This document shows positions 18,054 through 27,244 of a stretch of DNA of 64,000 bases, in pieces. Each line of letters starts with the position of its first letter. Position 1 is the stretch's first letter. Where the stretch lies: contig NZ_CP037920.1 of the NCBI RefSeq assembly GCF_007748195.1, positions 5,175,800 to 5,239,799 of the forward strand. The letters run 5' to 3'. This DNA comes from Gimesia aquarii. GTDB taxonomy: Bacteria > Planctomycetota > Planctomycetia > Planctomycetales > Planctomycetaceae. The position numbers and the translations under genes are program-made. The notes below the pieces were generated by a model. The model had not been told where the DNA came from. It saw only the letters and a list, made by a program, of their open reading frames with translations, and did no database searches.

Positions 18054-19481
18054 TCAACCCATCAGTTCACGGATGGGTTTCCCCTGATCGGCAATAATGG
18101 GAGTCGGACGACCGTTGAAATCTTTAAGAAAGACGTTCGACGAATCGATTCCCAAATGATGATAGATTGTTGCCAGAAAATCGCCTGCACCACAGATGCG
18201 TTCGATTGAGTCAGAACCATGTTTATCAGTCGCACCAATGAAGCGGCCTGTTTCAATTCCGCCCCCGGCCCAGATGTTGGAGAAAGCGCGTGCCCAATGG
18301 TCTCGGCCTGGTTGCTTCGTACCCGATGGGGCACTTGCGTTTCCAGCACCGGTACTGGGCTGATAGTTAATTTTGGGAGTACGCCCGAATTCTCCGGTTA
18401 CCACAACAAGCACTCGTTTGTCCAAACCGCGTTCGTAAATATCTTCGATCAGAGCAGACACCGCTTGATCATAGGCCTTTGATCGGAAACGCAGGGCATC
18501 GAAAACATGATGATTCACAGCATGGTCGTCCCAGTTATTCACACGACCACATAAGGGACCACTGAGGCTGGTGGAAAGAATATCGACTCCCGCTTCGACT
18601 AATCGACGCGCCATTAGCAGTTGCTGTCCCCAGGTATTGCGTCCGTAGCGATCGCGCGTGCGATCATCTTCTTTACTCAAATCGAACGCATCTTTCGTTT
18701 TGGGATTGGTGAGCAGTGTCATTGCCTGGGTTTCAAATTCATCTAACGCCTGAAGCTCACCTGCCTGATCAAAAGCACGCTCCAATGTGTCGAGATTCTG
18801 ACGAAGTGCCGCCCGACGATCCAGATGCTTGACTTCAGCGGGATTAGATAAACCAATATTTGGCACAACGAAGTTCGGCTTGTTTGGATCACCAGAGACC
18901 GAAAAGGGACCATAGGCATCCCCGAGATAAGCGGCTCCCACGCGCTGCGATGAAAAATTGACACCGACATAAGGTGGTAACGGATTTGTCCGCGGGCCTT
19001 CTTTCGCACGCAGGTAATTGGTAACCGACATCCAGTCTGGATATTTGGGAATTTCTTTGTCACGGGTATCGGGATCGCCGGTCAGCATTCTCAGTGTTCC
19101 CGCAGGGTGGCCGGGGCTACCATGACGCATGGAACGCAGCACCGTGAATTTGTCAGCGATTTTCGCCTGCATTGGCAACAACTCTGTGAAATTCAAACCC
19201 GGTACTTTTGTGGGGATCGTTTCAAAAGGACCACTGTACTCACTAGGAGCATTTGGTTTGGGATCATAGGTATCAATGTGCGAACAACCACCGGGTTGCC
19301 ATACCATGATGACCGCGGTTTTTTCTTTGTTATTTTTTTGAGCAGGACTTTCCGCACGAAGTCGCAAGATGCTCGGTAAACTCAGCGATGCGAATCCAGC
19401 TAAGCCCATTTTAAGAAAACCACGACGGCTCCCCGGACCCGGACAGGGGCTGATCGATGATGCATGAAATGGATCTGTCAT
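18054..19481 (-). CDS. DUF1501 protein, Tat-exported (three-gene cassette with PPC and PSD1)
   Basis: A 475-residue DUF1501 protein with a clear Tat motif at residues 19-24 (SRRGFLKMG) followed by a hydrophobic segment. Conserved parts include VIMVWQPGGCSHIDTYDPKP, VTGEFGRTPKIN, GRDHWARAFSNIWAGGG and the terminal LGIDSSNVFLKDFNGRPTPI. Residues around 325-365 carry a long insertion compared with the DUF1501 protein at 3432-4898. It is the third gene of a minus-strand operon and starts 2 nt after the PPC-domain gene stop. Function unknown; probably periplasmic, acting with the PSD1 partner. Confidence 0.9.
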   Translation of the reverse strand: MTDPFHASSISPCPGPGSRRGFLKMGLAGFASLSLPSILRLRAESPAQKNNKEKTAVIMVWQPGGCSHIDTYDPKPNAPSEYSGPFETIPTKVPGLNFTELLPMQAKIADKFTVLRSMRHGSPGHPAGTLRMLTGDPDTRDKEIPKYPDWMSVTNYLRAKEGPRTNPLPPYVGVNFSSQRVGAAYLGDAYGPFSVSGDPNKPNFVVPNIGLSNPAEVKHLDRRAALRQNLDTLERAFDQAGELQALDEFETQAMTLLTNPKTKDAFDLSKEDDRTRDRYGRNTWGQQLLMARRLVEAGVDILSTSLSGPLCGRVNNWDDHAVNHHVFDALRFRSKAYDQAVSALIEDIYERGLDKRVLVVVTGEFGRTPKINYQPSTGAGNASAPSGTKQPGRDHWARAFSNIWAGGGIETGRFIGATDKHGSDSIERICGAGDFLATIYHHLGIDSSNVFLKDFNGRPTPIIADQGKPIRELMG

Positions 19482-19483
19482 CT

Positions 19484-21766
19484 TTATTTTGCCTTCTTTG
19501 CTGGATTAACACGAATTTGAATCGGCTTGGAAACGATGATATCGACAATGTCTTTTGGTTTTGCTCTAGCGGTTGCAGCCTTTAATAATTTATCGGCCGT
19601 CTTAACGGCAGCCTGTGCTGATTTTACCTTTTCAGAAGCAGCCTGTGCTGCTTTTTCTGCATTCGCCTTTTCTGCCTGGGAGGCTGTTTTTGAATTCAGA
19701 ACCAGTTTTTCTGCTTCCAACGACAGTGCTTCCGCTTCTATTTTTGCGCGTTCAAGTTCTGATTTTGCTGAAGCAACCGCCTCTAAATTTTCCCGATATT
19801 TGGCAACGGCATAGCCATAAAATGCAATTTGATACTCACCGGGGGGTGTCTTCAGTTTTGCTAAATCGAGAACGGCCTCGGAAGACTCTGCCTTTAATGG
19901 CGCATCAAATGCGGGTACTCTCTCAAAGCCGGCACCAAAGGTCTTCAAAGTAATATTCGCACCAGAAAATTCAGAACGCCGTAAGTGAGTGAGTGGAATC
20001 GTCAGCTTTTCACCAGCAGTCACTTCCCAGACTTTGTCTTCCGTGGGGGCAATCGTGATCGTAGCCAGCTCTGAATTGCTGACTGATACAGGCACATCGG
20101 CCAGCAACCGTGGCGATGGCACTTCACTCCACGCATTTTTAACCGGCCATTGCATTGAGGCCATTCGGCAGGGCCGCGTTACGGTTTTGCCGTTAATCGT
20201 AGCCTGACCTAAGAAGGAAGCACTGGTCAATCCCCGTGGAGCGTTCTCCGAAGCGGTCACCAGCATAATGCCGCGCGATTTTCCTTTGGGGATCTTCAGC
20301 CCGGCAGCTGTGACACCCTGTGGCAGGTTCTCCATATATAGTTCAATTTCACCATCAAAACCATCGCGACGGACAACAACCACTTCGATGGGCATTGTCG
20401 CACCGGCACGTAAGGCAATCGGTTTGGAAAGTGCATTCCGATCACCATTTCGCAGGTTCATATGCAAGCCCCAACCCACAAGTGCGAAATCAGGGGCAGC
20501 CTTGCGAATAATCAAACGATAGATATTGAGTGGATCGTTCCGCGTCCCACCAAACAAGTCGCGCAGTTGTAATCGATGTATGCCGTCCTGTTTAATTTCC
20601 ACTTTACCAATAATGTCAGAGGAGCCTGCATTGTAGGGAGGGCCGTCATAAGAATAACCGTTACTAGAGATTTTTACGGGACTGGGAATGTCGCTGAGTT
20701 CCACTACATCCGTCAGTTTTTCTTTCTTCCCCTCTACGCTTACATGTTGAACGACGATTGAAGGGTCTGTAGGACGTCCTAACCGTTCGGATGCGACTTC
20801 CACCCACCAGACATCGCCTTTCTTGGCAGTGAATTCAAACGTGTCGACATCTGCAGCGGGAAAGAAGCTGCCAGTAATATCACAAGGAAGCGTAATTTTT
20901 TGTGCTTGTGTATGTTGATTGTTGGGTTCTGCTTCAGGTCGAATTGCTTCATCAGTCAATCCCGCAGGTGGCCAGGAAAACGCACTGACAGTTTGAATCG
21001 AAGGCAATCGGGGAACGATTTCTTTTTCAGCCGCCGATCGAACTGCGAGCCGATAAAAATAATAGGGGCCACCATCATAGGTCAAACCGTGAACTTTAAT
21101 CACGTATTTCCCCGTCTCTGGAGCTGTAAAGTCAAGTGCTCCGCCACGTCGCTCAACTAGCAGGTCCATCCCCTGTTCATCAGCAATAATCAGAACCGGC
21201 TTGAGTTTAGAATCGATCCCCTTTGACGCACAATCAACGACAATGCGCTGTCCCTTGCTTGCTTCGAAAGTGTAGTGATCAATCTTTTGCCTGGTCATCA
21301 CCGCGTTGCAGATCGAATTCAGATCAAGTTTCAAAGCAGTTTCCAGTGTAGTATTCGGCTTTGCCTGAGTCACTTCTGCCAGAGTTCCCACATTGAAAGC
21401 ACGTGTTGTGGAAACCCCCAGGCGCGTCATCACGCGGGCTTCGTGAACACCTGACGGACAATCTTTCGCGATCGAAACAACATAAGTATTTGCGACAGGT
21501 TTTCCGTCTGCCCCGAGCTTTTTCTTTGCTGTAATGCCGGGATGTGAGAAGCTGAGTTCATCAACATTCTCCAGATGTTGACCTGTGATCTTCACGTCGA
21601 AACTGGTTCCGACCTGCCCTCCCATCGGCATGGTCGTCAACAATCGAGGAGCCGGAAGACAAACGGATTGCGCGACTGCCATTGAAGAAGCCAGACATGC
21701 GGCAATGCTAACTGCCAGCACGAGAGAAAATCGTAATTGTAAAATAGAGCTCATCTTTTTCATCAT
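19484..21766 (-). CDS. Secreted PPC-domain protein with C-terminal coiled coil
   Basis: A 760-residue exported protein with a signal peptide ending near residue 32 (SSMAVAQS). An IPT/TIG-like beta domain (about 38-130) is followed by at least two pre-peptidase C-terminal (PPC) beta domains: one around 140-245, where YTFEASKGQRIVVD and YVIKVHGLTYDGGPYYFYRL are visible, and one around 280-420, with DVDTFEFTAKKGDVWWVE. A further beta domain reads VVVRRDGFDGEIELYMENLP. Residues about 655-735 form a long Ala/Glu/Lys-rich coiled coil, unusual next to PPC domains. It is sandwiched between PSD1 and DUF1501 genes with 4-nt and 2-nt gaps, so the three products very likely form one pathway or complex. 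No catalytic residues are recognised; a scaffold or glycan-binding role is plausible. Confidence 0.82.
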   Translation of the reverse strand: MMKKMSSILQLRFSLVLAVSIAACLASSMAVAQSVCLPAPRLLTTMPMGGQVGTSFDVKITGQHLENVDELSFSHPGITAKKKLGADGKPVANTYVVSIAKDCPSGVHEARVMTRLGVSTTRAFNVGTLAEVTQAKPNTTLETALKLDLNSICNAVMTRQKIDHYTFEASKGQRIVVDCASKGIDSKLKPVLIIADEQGMDLLVERRGGALDFTAPETGKYVIKVHGLTYDGGPYYFYRLAVRSAAEKEIVPRLPSIQTVSAFSWPPAGLTDEAIRPEAEPNNQHTQAQKITLPCDITGSFFPAADVDTFEFTAKKGDVWWVEVASERLGRPTDPSIVVQHVSVEGKKEKLTDVVELSDIPSPVKISSNGYSYDGPPYNAGSSDIIGKVEIKQDGIHRLQLRDLFGGTRNDPLNIYRLIIRKAAPDFALVGWGLHMNLRNGDRNALSKPIALRAGATMPIEVVVVRRDGFDGEIELYMENLPQGVTAAGLKIPKGKSRGIMLVTASENAPRGLTSASFLGQATINGKTVTRPCRMASMQWPVKNAWSEVPSPRLLADVPVSVSNSELATITIAPTEDKVWEVTAGEKLTIPLTHLRRSEFSGANITLKTFGAGFERVPAFDAPLKAESSEAVLDLAKLKTPPGEYQIAFYGYAVAKYRENLEAVASAKSELERAKIEAEALSLEAEKLVLNSKTASQAEKANAEKAAQAASEKVKSAQAAVKTADKLLKAATARAKPKDIVDIIVSKPIQIRVNPAKKAK

Positions 21767-21770
21767 GTCC

Positions 21771-24014
21771 CTAATGCGTAAACAGGAATTCCTTTGTGTT
21801 CATTAACGCCCAGATCAAATCCTGATAGTCTTTGTTTGACACTTTTTTATTTTTAATCGGTTTTCCATTTGTATCCATCAAAGGTTCAGTCAGATACTTG
21901 ATGGCTGTCTGCATTTCTTCCGGTCGCGGCTTCCGTGCAAAAGCTGCCAGATACAATTCCGTCACATTTTCTTCGGGCTTTTTATCGGATTTCGCCATGA
22001 GGGCAGCACGACCCGTGCTCGTAGACAGTTTTCGCTTGATCTCATACGAATTGATCAGATGCAGGCTCTGTGCGAGACTCGACGATTGAATCCGTTCGCA
22101 TTCACAGACACTGGCACTATTCGGACGACCGAAAACCTTCAGAAATGCCGATTTATTGTAACTGTTATCGGGTAATGCAATGGCACGTGTACCGGGCGGC
22201 AGATTGGCAAACGTGGTCGTCGACCCCGTGAGATCATCGATGGCATCGAGTAACACTTCTGCCTGTAACCGACGTGGGTAAAATCGCGAGTAATTCTGAC
22301 GGTCGATCAGATTGTATTCATTCGGTTTTGAACTGAGTTGATAGGCACGTGATTGAGTTATTACTTTCACAAGCGTTTTTAAATCAAATCCGGATTTTAC
22401 AAAGTGGTCTTCCAAAGCTGCCAGCAGTTGCGGATTGGTAGGTGGATTCGTATCCCGGATATCGTCTTCAGGTTCGATTAAAGCCCGTTTGAAAAAGTGC
22501 TTCCAATATCGATTGACCAACGCCTTGGCAAAGAACGGATTGTCTTTAGAACTCATCCATGCTCCGAGCCTCAGCCGTGGGTCTTCGTCTGGACTAATCT
22601 CGCCAATATCATCTCCAAGAGCGACGGGCGTTAGCATCTCTCCCGATTTGACGTTCTTTGCCTTGGCAACTCCTCGTTTGTGAAAAATGAGATCTTCACC
22701 ACGCGTGCCGGTTGGCTTGCGTCCAATTTGTGAGAAGAAGGCGGCAAAGCTGTAATAGTCGTCCTGGCTCCAGCGTTCGAAGGGATGATGATGACATTGG
22801 GCACACTGCATTCGCACACCCAAAAACAGTTGAGCAATATCTTCCAGCTGTTCCTTGGGATCTTTTACCCGTTTGTACCAAGCGACAGGCGGGTTCCCGA
22901 CGACAGTCCCCGTCGCCCCCAGTAATTCACGTACTAACTGATCATAGGGAACGTTTGCCAGCAAACCATCTCGAATCCAGGCATGAAAGGCAAAGTTCGA
23001 AGTAATGTCGCTGGCGGCATCACGACGGTTTTTAAGGAGCGGAGCCCACTTGGAAGCGAAGTAATCCGCGTAATTCGGACTGCGTAATAACGCTTCGACA
23101 GCTTGGTCACGTTTATTGGCATCGGTACTCGCCATAAAAGCAGCCACTTCTTTTTGAGTCGGAAAGCGACCACAGATATCTAAAGTCACTCGACGCAGAA
23201 AAGTCGCATCGTCACAAACATCTGATGGTGGAATACCCAGTTGTTTCAAGTTGGCAAACACATGCTCATCAACAAAGTTCTTGGCTTCGGGTACTTTTGT
23301 AACCGGTGCTCCCAAGGGCACAGCCGCTGTGAAGACAGCCACCTTTCCCTGATAGCGTACCATAATGGCAACTTTTCCGGGAATATCGTGAACTTTTACA
23401 ACACCTTCTTCGGAGACCTCTGCCATGGAAGTCAGGTTCGATTCATAAAGTGCACGATGAGTCACATCACGAACACTTCCATCAGAATACTTTGCTAGCG
23501 CCTTGAGTTGCTGCTCGCCATCCATGTTGACCAACCCTGACTCTGGTTGAACACTGACGGAGACCAAAGTTGGTTCATTACCGGTTGAAAACTTCGCACC
23601 TTCTTCAATCCATCTGCGAAGAATTGCATAACCTTCCGAATCGCGAGGGAGCTTGGTCCCTCCACCATGGGGGGTCACATTCGAGGCTTTTGTCAGGAGA
23701 AGACTTTTCGAAGGAACAGCAGGAAAAAGGCGACGACCATGGCCCTCTTTCACGATGCTCTCAAAATCTTCGAGTGGCTCAAAACCCAGGAGCGATAATT
23801 GAAAACCGTTCTGACCTCCCCCCGCTTTGGCATGACAGACCCCCATGTTGCAACCCGCTTTGGTCAGCACCGGGACGACATCATTGACGAAACTCACAGG
23901 AGACTTTGTTTCTGCTCCCATTGTGACAGTCGAAGAAGCGAGAATCAGAGCCAGAGAATAAAGAATGTTTAGAAAGAACAGACGTGGTGAAATCGCATTT
24001 TTCAATGTAATCAT
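21771..24014 (-). CDS. Secreted cytochrome/Ig-like/DUF1549/DUF1553 (PSD1) protein
   Basis: A 747-residue exported protein with a signal peptide ending near residue 34. The N-terminal cytochrome-like domain has the widened haem motif CNMGVCH at 55-61 (C-x4-C-H instead of C-x2-C-H). A Big_2-type Ig domain follows (LVSVSVQPESGLVNMDGEQQ ... VRDVTHRALYES). Then come DUF1549 (FVDEHVFANLKQLGIPPSDVCDD), a second canonical CAQCH motif in MQCAQCHHHPFERW, and DUF1553 (LVNRYWKHFFKRALIEPEDDIR; end motif NTKEFLFTH). First gene of the PSD1-PPC-DUF1501 operon. The insertion in the first haem motif may alter or abolish covalent attachment. Confidence 0.9.
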   Translation of the reverse strand: MITLKNAISPRLFFLNILYSLALILASSTVTMGAETKSPVSFVNDVVPVLTKAGCNMGVCHAKAGGGQNGFQLSLLGFEPLEDFESIVKEGHGRRLFPAVPSKSLLLTKASNVTPHGGGTKLPRDSEGYAILRRWIEEGAKFSTGNEPTLVSVSVQPESGLVNMDGEQQLKALAKYSDGSVRDVTHRALYESNLTSMAEVSEEGVVKVHDIPGKVAIMVRYQGKVAVFTAAVPLGAPVTKVPEAKNFVDEHVFANLKQLGIPPSDVCDDATFLRRVTLDICGRFPTQKEVAAFMASTDANKRDQAVEALLRSPNYADYFASKWAPLLKNRRDAASDITSNFAFHAWIRDGLLANVPYDQLVRELLGATGTVVGNPPVAWYKRVKDPKEQLEDIAQLFLGVRMQCAQCHHHPFERWSQDDYYSFAAFFSQIGRKPTGTRGEDLIFHKRGVAKAKNVKSGEMLTPVALGDDIGEISPDEDPRLRLGAWMSSKDNPFFAKALVNRYWKHFFKRALIEPEDDIRDTNPPTNPQLLAALEDHFVKSGFDLKTLVKVITQSRAYQLSSKPNEYNLIDRQNYSRFYPRRLQAEVLLDAIDDLTGSTTTFANLPPGTRAIALPDNSYNKSAFLKVFGRPNSASVCECERIQSSSLAQSLHLINSYEIKRKLSTSTGRAALMAKSDKKPEENVTELYLAAFARKPRPEEMQTAIKYLTEPLMDTNGKPIKNKKVSNKDYQDLIWALMNTKEFLFTH

Positions 24015-24346
24015 GTCAATTCTATTTGAGGCGGGAAGTTGTTTGGTTGGAATGAGTTCTCTATTTGAGCAACTACATAAAATTTTACTGATACAATCAC
24101 CTCTCTGTCAACATTTAAGCAAATTATTAAGCGTTATTAAGTCCTTCTGACCCTCACAAATCAGGCACTGATACTGGAAAGCAAGCAAATATCATTTCTC
24201 TACCGGAAGACTCCACTATATGAACAAACGAATACATCAACTCGTATTCTGATTTGTTCGTGGTAGAATGAACTGCTGTTAAAGAGAGTATAGCTTGTGA
24301 AATCAATTGCTGGTGGGAAAACGAATCAGGTCAGTGAAGTTTGATG
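24015..24346. other. Intergenic region between kinase 3' end and PSD1 operon
   Basis: These 332 bp separate two minus-strand genes. They contain the long imperfect hairpin at 24213-24263 (separate entry) and AT-rich sequence with no recognisable gene. The PSD1 operon promoter should lie in the lower half. Confidence 0.45.
24213..24263. repeat. Long interrupted hairpin downstream of the kinase gene
   Basis: Nested inverted repeats CCAC / GAACAAA / GAATAC pair with GTATTC / TTTGTTC / GTGG around an 8-nt loop, giving 17 pairs with small bulges. It lies 84 nt past the kinase stop codon. No T-run follows on either strand, so a processing, stability or protein-binding site fits better than a classic terminator. 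Confidence 0.4.
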
Positions 24347-26725
24347 CTATTTCATATCGAGTTCTTTGTAGTTCGCATTTTGATCAAGCACAGTTCCCCA
24401 AACTTGATGGGAAGCCTGATGTCTGGAAGGACCAAAATTAATAATCGGACCGAATCCCAGGTCGAGATTGTTAATCTTTTCCAGTTCGTTGATCATATTT
24501 TCCGTTGTTAATGCTTCACCCGATTCTTCCACTTTTTTCAAGCCTTCCACGAAACATTCGGCGGCCAGAAACCCCTCAAGCGAAATGAAGCCAGGCTTCA
24601 AAAGCGGGTAATATTTTTTCAAGGCATCACGATAACGGAGCACCCCGGTTGCGCTGGAAAGGTAATAGGGAACAACCTGGGTTACGATAACACCTTCCGC
24701 ATATTCTGGGCCCATTTCTTTAAATTGTTGTGCCAAAAACTCGCTACCGACAAAAGAGACCGCAGCCACTTGAATATCAAGCTTACGATCTTTCAATTGC
24801 TGAACCATCAAAGCAGCCGGTTTATACGTTGAGACCATAATCAACGCATCAATCCGATCCTGGTTTTGCTCGATCTCAGTAATCGCATCTGTGATCTGGG
24901 TCGTCTTCCGCTCGTAACCAACTCGAATGATGTTCTCCGGTAGCACTTTGTATTTTTCGAGTGCTTTGGCAACACCTGCAAAACCATCATCGCCAAAGGA
25001 ATCATTCTGAGCGAAGACGGCAATTTTGTCTGGGGAAAGACGTTTCTTCTCGACAAAATAATTAACCATTGCCGCCGTTTCATCGGCATAGCTGGCACGA
25101 AGATTGAACACATAGCGATCAGGGGGATTACGCCTCAAATTTTGAGCCCCTGTCATCGGTGCAAAAAAGAGGTATTGATTTTCGTTGGCATAGGGAACAG
25201 TCAACTTTGCAGTAGGAGTCCCCACATTGCCGATCACGGCAAATACTTTATCGTCTTCAAAAAGCTCATGCATATTGTCCAAAGCTTGATGAGGGTCATA
25301 GGCATCGTCTTTTACGATCAGTTCAATTTGACGCCCCCCTATGCCTCCTGCTGCATTAACGGACTGGAAGCAGGCTTTCATCCCCATCACCATATTAAAC
25401 CCCAACTCTTTATTTGCGTCTGACATGGCAGTCGACGTGCCGAGGATGATTTTGTCGGCGGTCACTCCTTGTGCAAGCTGCCCCGCCTGTTTCTTCGCTA
25501 AAGGATTCTGAGTTGTCTCCTTACTTCCATTTCCATTCCAGACATAATAAGGGACCGCTGTCAGGAGTAAAAAAGTCATGACAAAGATAATCGTATTGAA
25601 AATTTTGCCACGCCAACGAGGCTTTGTCGATTTGTCTGGTGAGGAGCCTTCGAGCTCTTCCTGAGAGACAATTTTTGTCGTATTGAATTTATGTGAATCA
25701 GAATTAATGTTGCGTAAATCGGTCAGCATTTCCTCTGCAGACTGATAGCGGTCTTCGGGCTTTTTGGCCATCGCTCGCTTGATAATTGCGGCACACGCTT
25801 CTGGAACGAGTGGATTGATATCACGTGGATCAAGCACTTCAGCATGACAGTGCGCATACATAATTTGTACGACACTGCCCGCATCCTCATAGGGATGTTT
25901 GCCCGTCAGCAATGTAAAATAAGTGGCTCCCATCGCATAGAGATCACTACGTGCATCCACTGATTTTGATTCACATTGTTCAGGACTCATGAAATAGGGC
26001 GTGCCAATCACCTGCCCGTCTTGAGTCAGTTGTTGTGACTGATGGATGATTCTTTTCGCCAGCCCAAAGTCAGCGACTTTAATTGTACCATGCTCAGATT
26101 GCAGTAGGTTCGCTGGTTTAATATCTCTGTGAATCAGCCCGGAAGCATGCGCCACCATCAACCCCTCGCAAGCATCAGCAATAATCTGCGTTGCTGCTAT
26201 CGGAGGATAGGGTCCAACATTATCTAAATGATCGTCGGCACTTCCCCCCGACATGAATTCCATCACAATATAATGGACGCCCTCGGCTTCACTAATTTCG
26301 TAAATTGAAACCACATGAGGATGGGTTAAGCGACCGGCTGCTTTCGCTTCGGCCAAAAAGCGGTCCAGCATATTTTTATCGGATGCGAGTTCCGCCGGTA
26401 ATAGCTTGATAGCGACATCTCGCTCGATAGAAGCATCATGCGCCTGATAAACGACTCCCATGCCCCCCTGGCCCAGCAGACCGGTAATCAGGTATTTTCC
26501 TAGGCGCCTGCCAATCCAGGATTGTGCTTTCTTAGCTGAGGGACCTACAGAGTGTTTGGCAGAACCGTTCGCAGCACTTTCAGCTCCGATAGCGGCTTTA
26601 TCAATTTCCTGAATATTGAGTGGGGGGATTTCGTCTACCGTTTCCTCCTGATCGAGATTCACAGGAGGGAACTCATCTACTGTTTCTTCATCATCGATGG
26701 AATCCCTGAAACGTTCGTCCGGCAC
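24347..26725 (-). CDS. Transmembrane Ser/Thr kinase fused to an ABC-type solute-binding receptor domain
   Basis: A 792-residue receptor kinase. The GTG start is supported by GAGGGA 8 nt upstream. Residues 78-345 are a Hanks-type kinase with all key residues: Gly loop GQGGMG 85-90, Lys107 in AIKLL, HRDIKPANLL with Asp201, DFGLA 219-223 and GTPYFMSPEQ. One transmembrane helix (about 375-395) separates it from residues 421-792, which resemble the type I periplasmic-binding proteins of branched-chain amino acid/amide ABC systems (IILGTSTAMSD, FNMVMGMKACFQSVNAAGG, VIGNVGTPT, ILVSTYKPAAL-like core). Ligand binding outside could therefore control kinase activity inside. The N-terminus carries two copies of an EETVDE(F/I)PP motif. 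The ligand is unknown, likely a small polar molecule. Confidence 0.9.
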   Translation of the reverse strand: MPDERFRDSIDDEETVDEFPPVNLDQEETVDEIPPLNIQEIDKAAIGAESAANGSAKHSVGPSAKKAQSWIGRRLGKYLITGLLGQGGMGVVYQAHDASIERDVAIKLLPAELASDKNMLDRFLAEAKAAGRLTHPHVVSIYEISEAEGVHYIVMEFMSGGSADDHLDNVGPYPPIAATQIIADACEGLMVAHASGLIHRDIKPANLLQSEHGTIKVADFGLAKRIIHQSQQLTQDGQVIGTPYFMSPEQCESKSVDARSDLYAMGATYFTLLTGKHPYEDAGSVVQIMYAHCHAEVLDPRDINPLVPEACAAIIKRAMAKKPEDRYQSAEEMLTDLRNINSDSHKFNTTKIVSQEELEGSSPDKSTKPRWRGKIFNTIIFVMTFLLLTAVPYYVWNGNGSKETTQNPLAKKQAGQLAQGVTADKIILGTSTAMSDANKELGFNMVMGMKACFQSVNAAGGIGGRQIELIVKDDAYDPHQALDNMHELFEDDKVFAVIGNVGTPTAKLTVPYANENQYLFFAPMTGAQNLRRNPPDRYVFNLRASYADETAAMVNYFVEKKRLSPDKIAVFAQNDSFGDDGFAGVAKALEKYKVLPENIIRVGYERKTTQITDAITEIEQNQDRIDALIMVSTYKPAALMVQQLKDRKLDIQVAAVSFVGSEFLAQQFKEMGPEYAEGVIVTQVVPYYLSSATGVLRYRDALKKYYPLLKPGFISLEGFLAAECFVEGLKKVEESGEALTTENMINELEKINNLDLGFGPIINFGPSRHQASHQVWGTVLDQNANYKELDMK

Positions 26726-27244
26726 TGGTCACTTCCCTCAGATCGTTTTTCCCACAGATGGAATCATCTGATTAAAATACGCAGACATCCCGAATTCTGA
26801 TTTTCCCCAAAAGAAAACGTTTGATCGATTTTGAACATGATAAAAAGTTCAAATCCAAAAATCAGCATTCGATTTGGTTTATTCTTCTTCGCTGATTATC
26901 ATGTTTTAATAGATATACAAAATCATCGTTTATAAAAAAACTTTCGCAATCAATATCTTTTAAACTCTGCATATTATTAGGGAAAAATTGAGCTTAATAT
27001 TGAATCTTCAGCTTGATCCAATCATATCTACACCCAATAACGGCAAAATGTTGGTCTATACACCCTGATTTCAGCAATGATTTCGAGAAAATCATAAACT
27101 GAGCCAACGTGAAGAATGAGTTTTTCGCAGGCGGGAACCTAGTAATAATCGCTGTAAAGCGCACACTAAACGCTTTAGCTGTAAGACCATAAAATCGCAC
27201 ATGAATACCACAGATTCAAGAAGGCAAGAGATCAGAATTTTCGC
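26726..27244. other. Intergenic region upstream of the kinase gene
   Basis: This 519-bp AT-rich stretch holds the kinase promoter and the 3' flank of the megaprotein gene. Two inverted repeats are visible: 26836-26903 (separate entry) and TAAAGCG ... CGCTTTA at 27155-27177 with a 9-nt loop. No ORF with a credible start or known RNA is seen. Confidence 0.45.
26836..26903. repeat. Bulged long inverted repeat upstream of the kinase gene
   Basis: The continuous 3' arm GCTGATTATCATG (26891-26903) pairs with a split 5' arm, CATGATAA (26836-26843) and AATCAGC (about 26860-26866), leaving a bulge of about 16 nt. TTTT follows on the plus strand. It may be a structured leader or an opposing-strand terminator. 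Confidence 0.3.
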
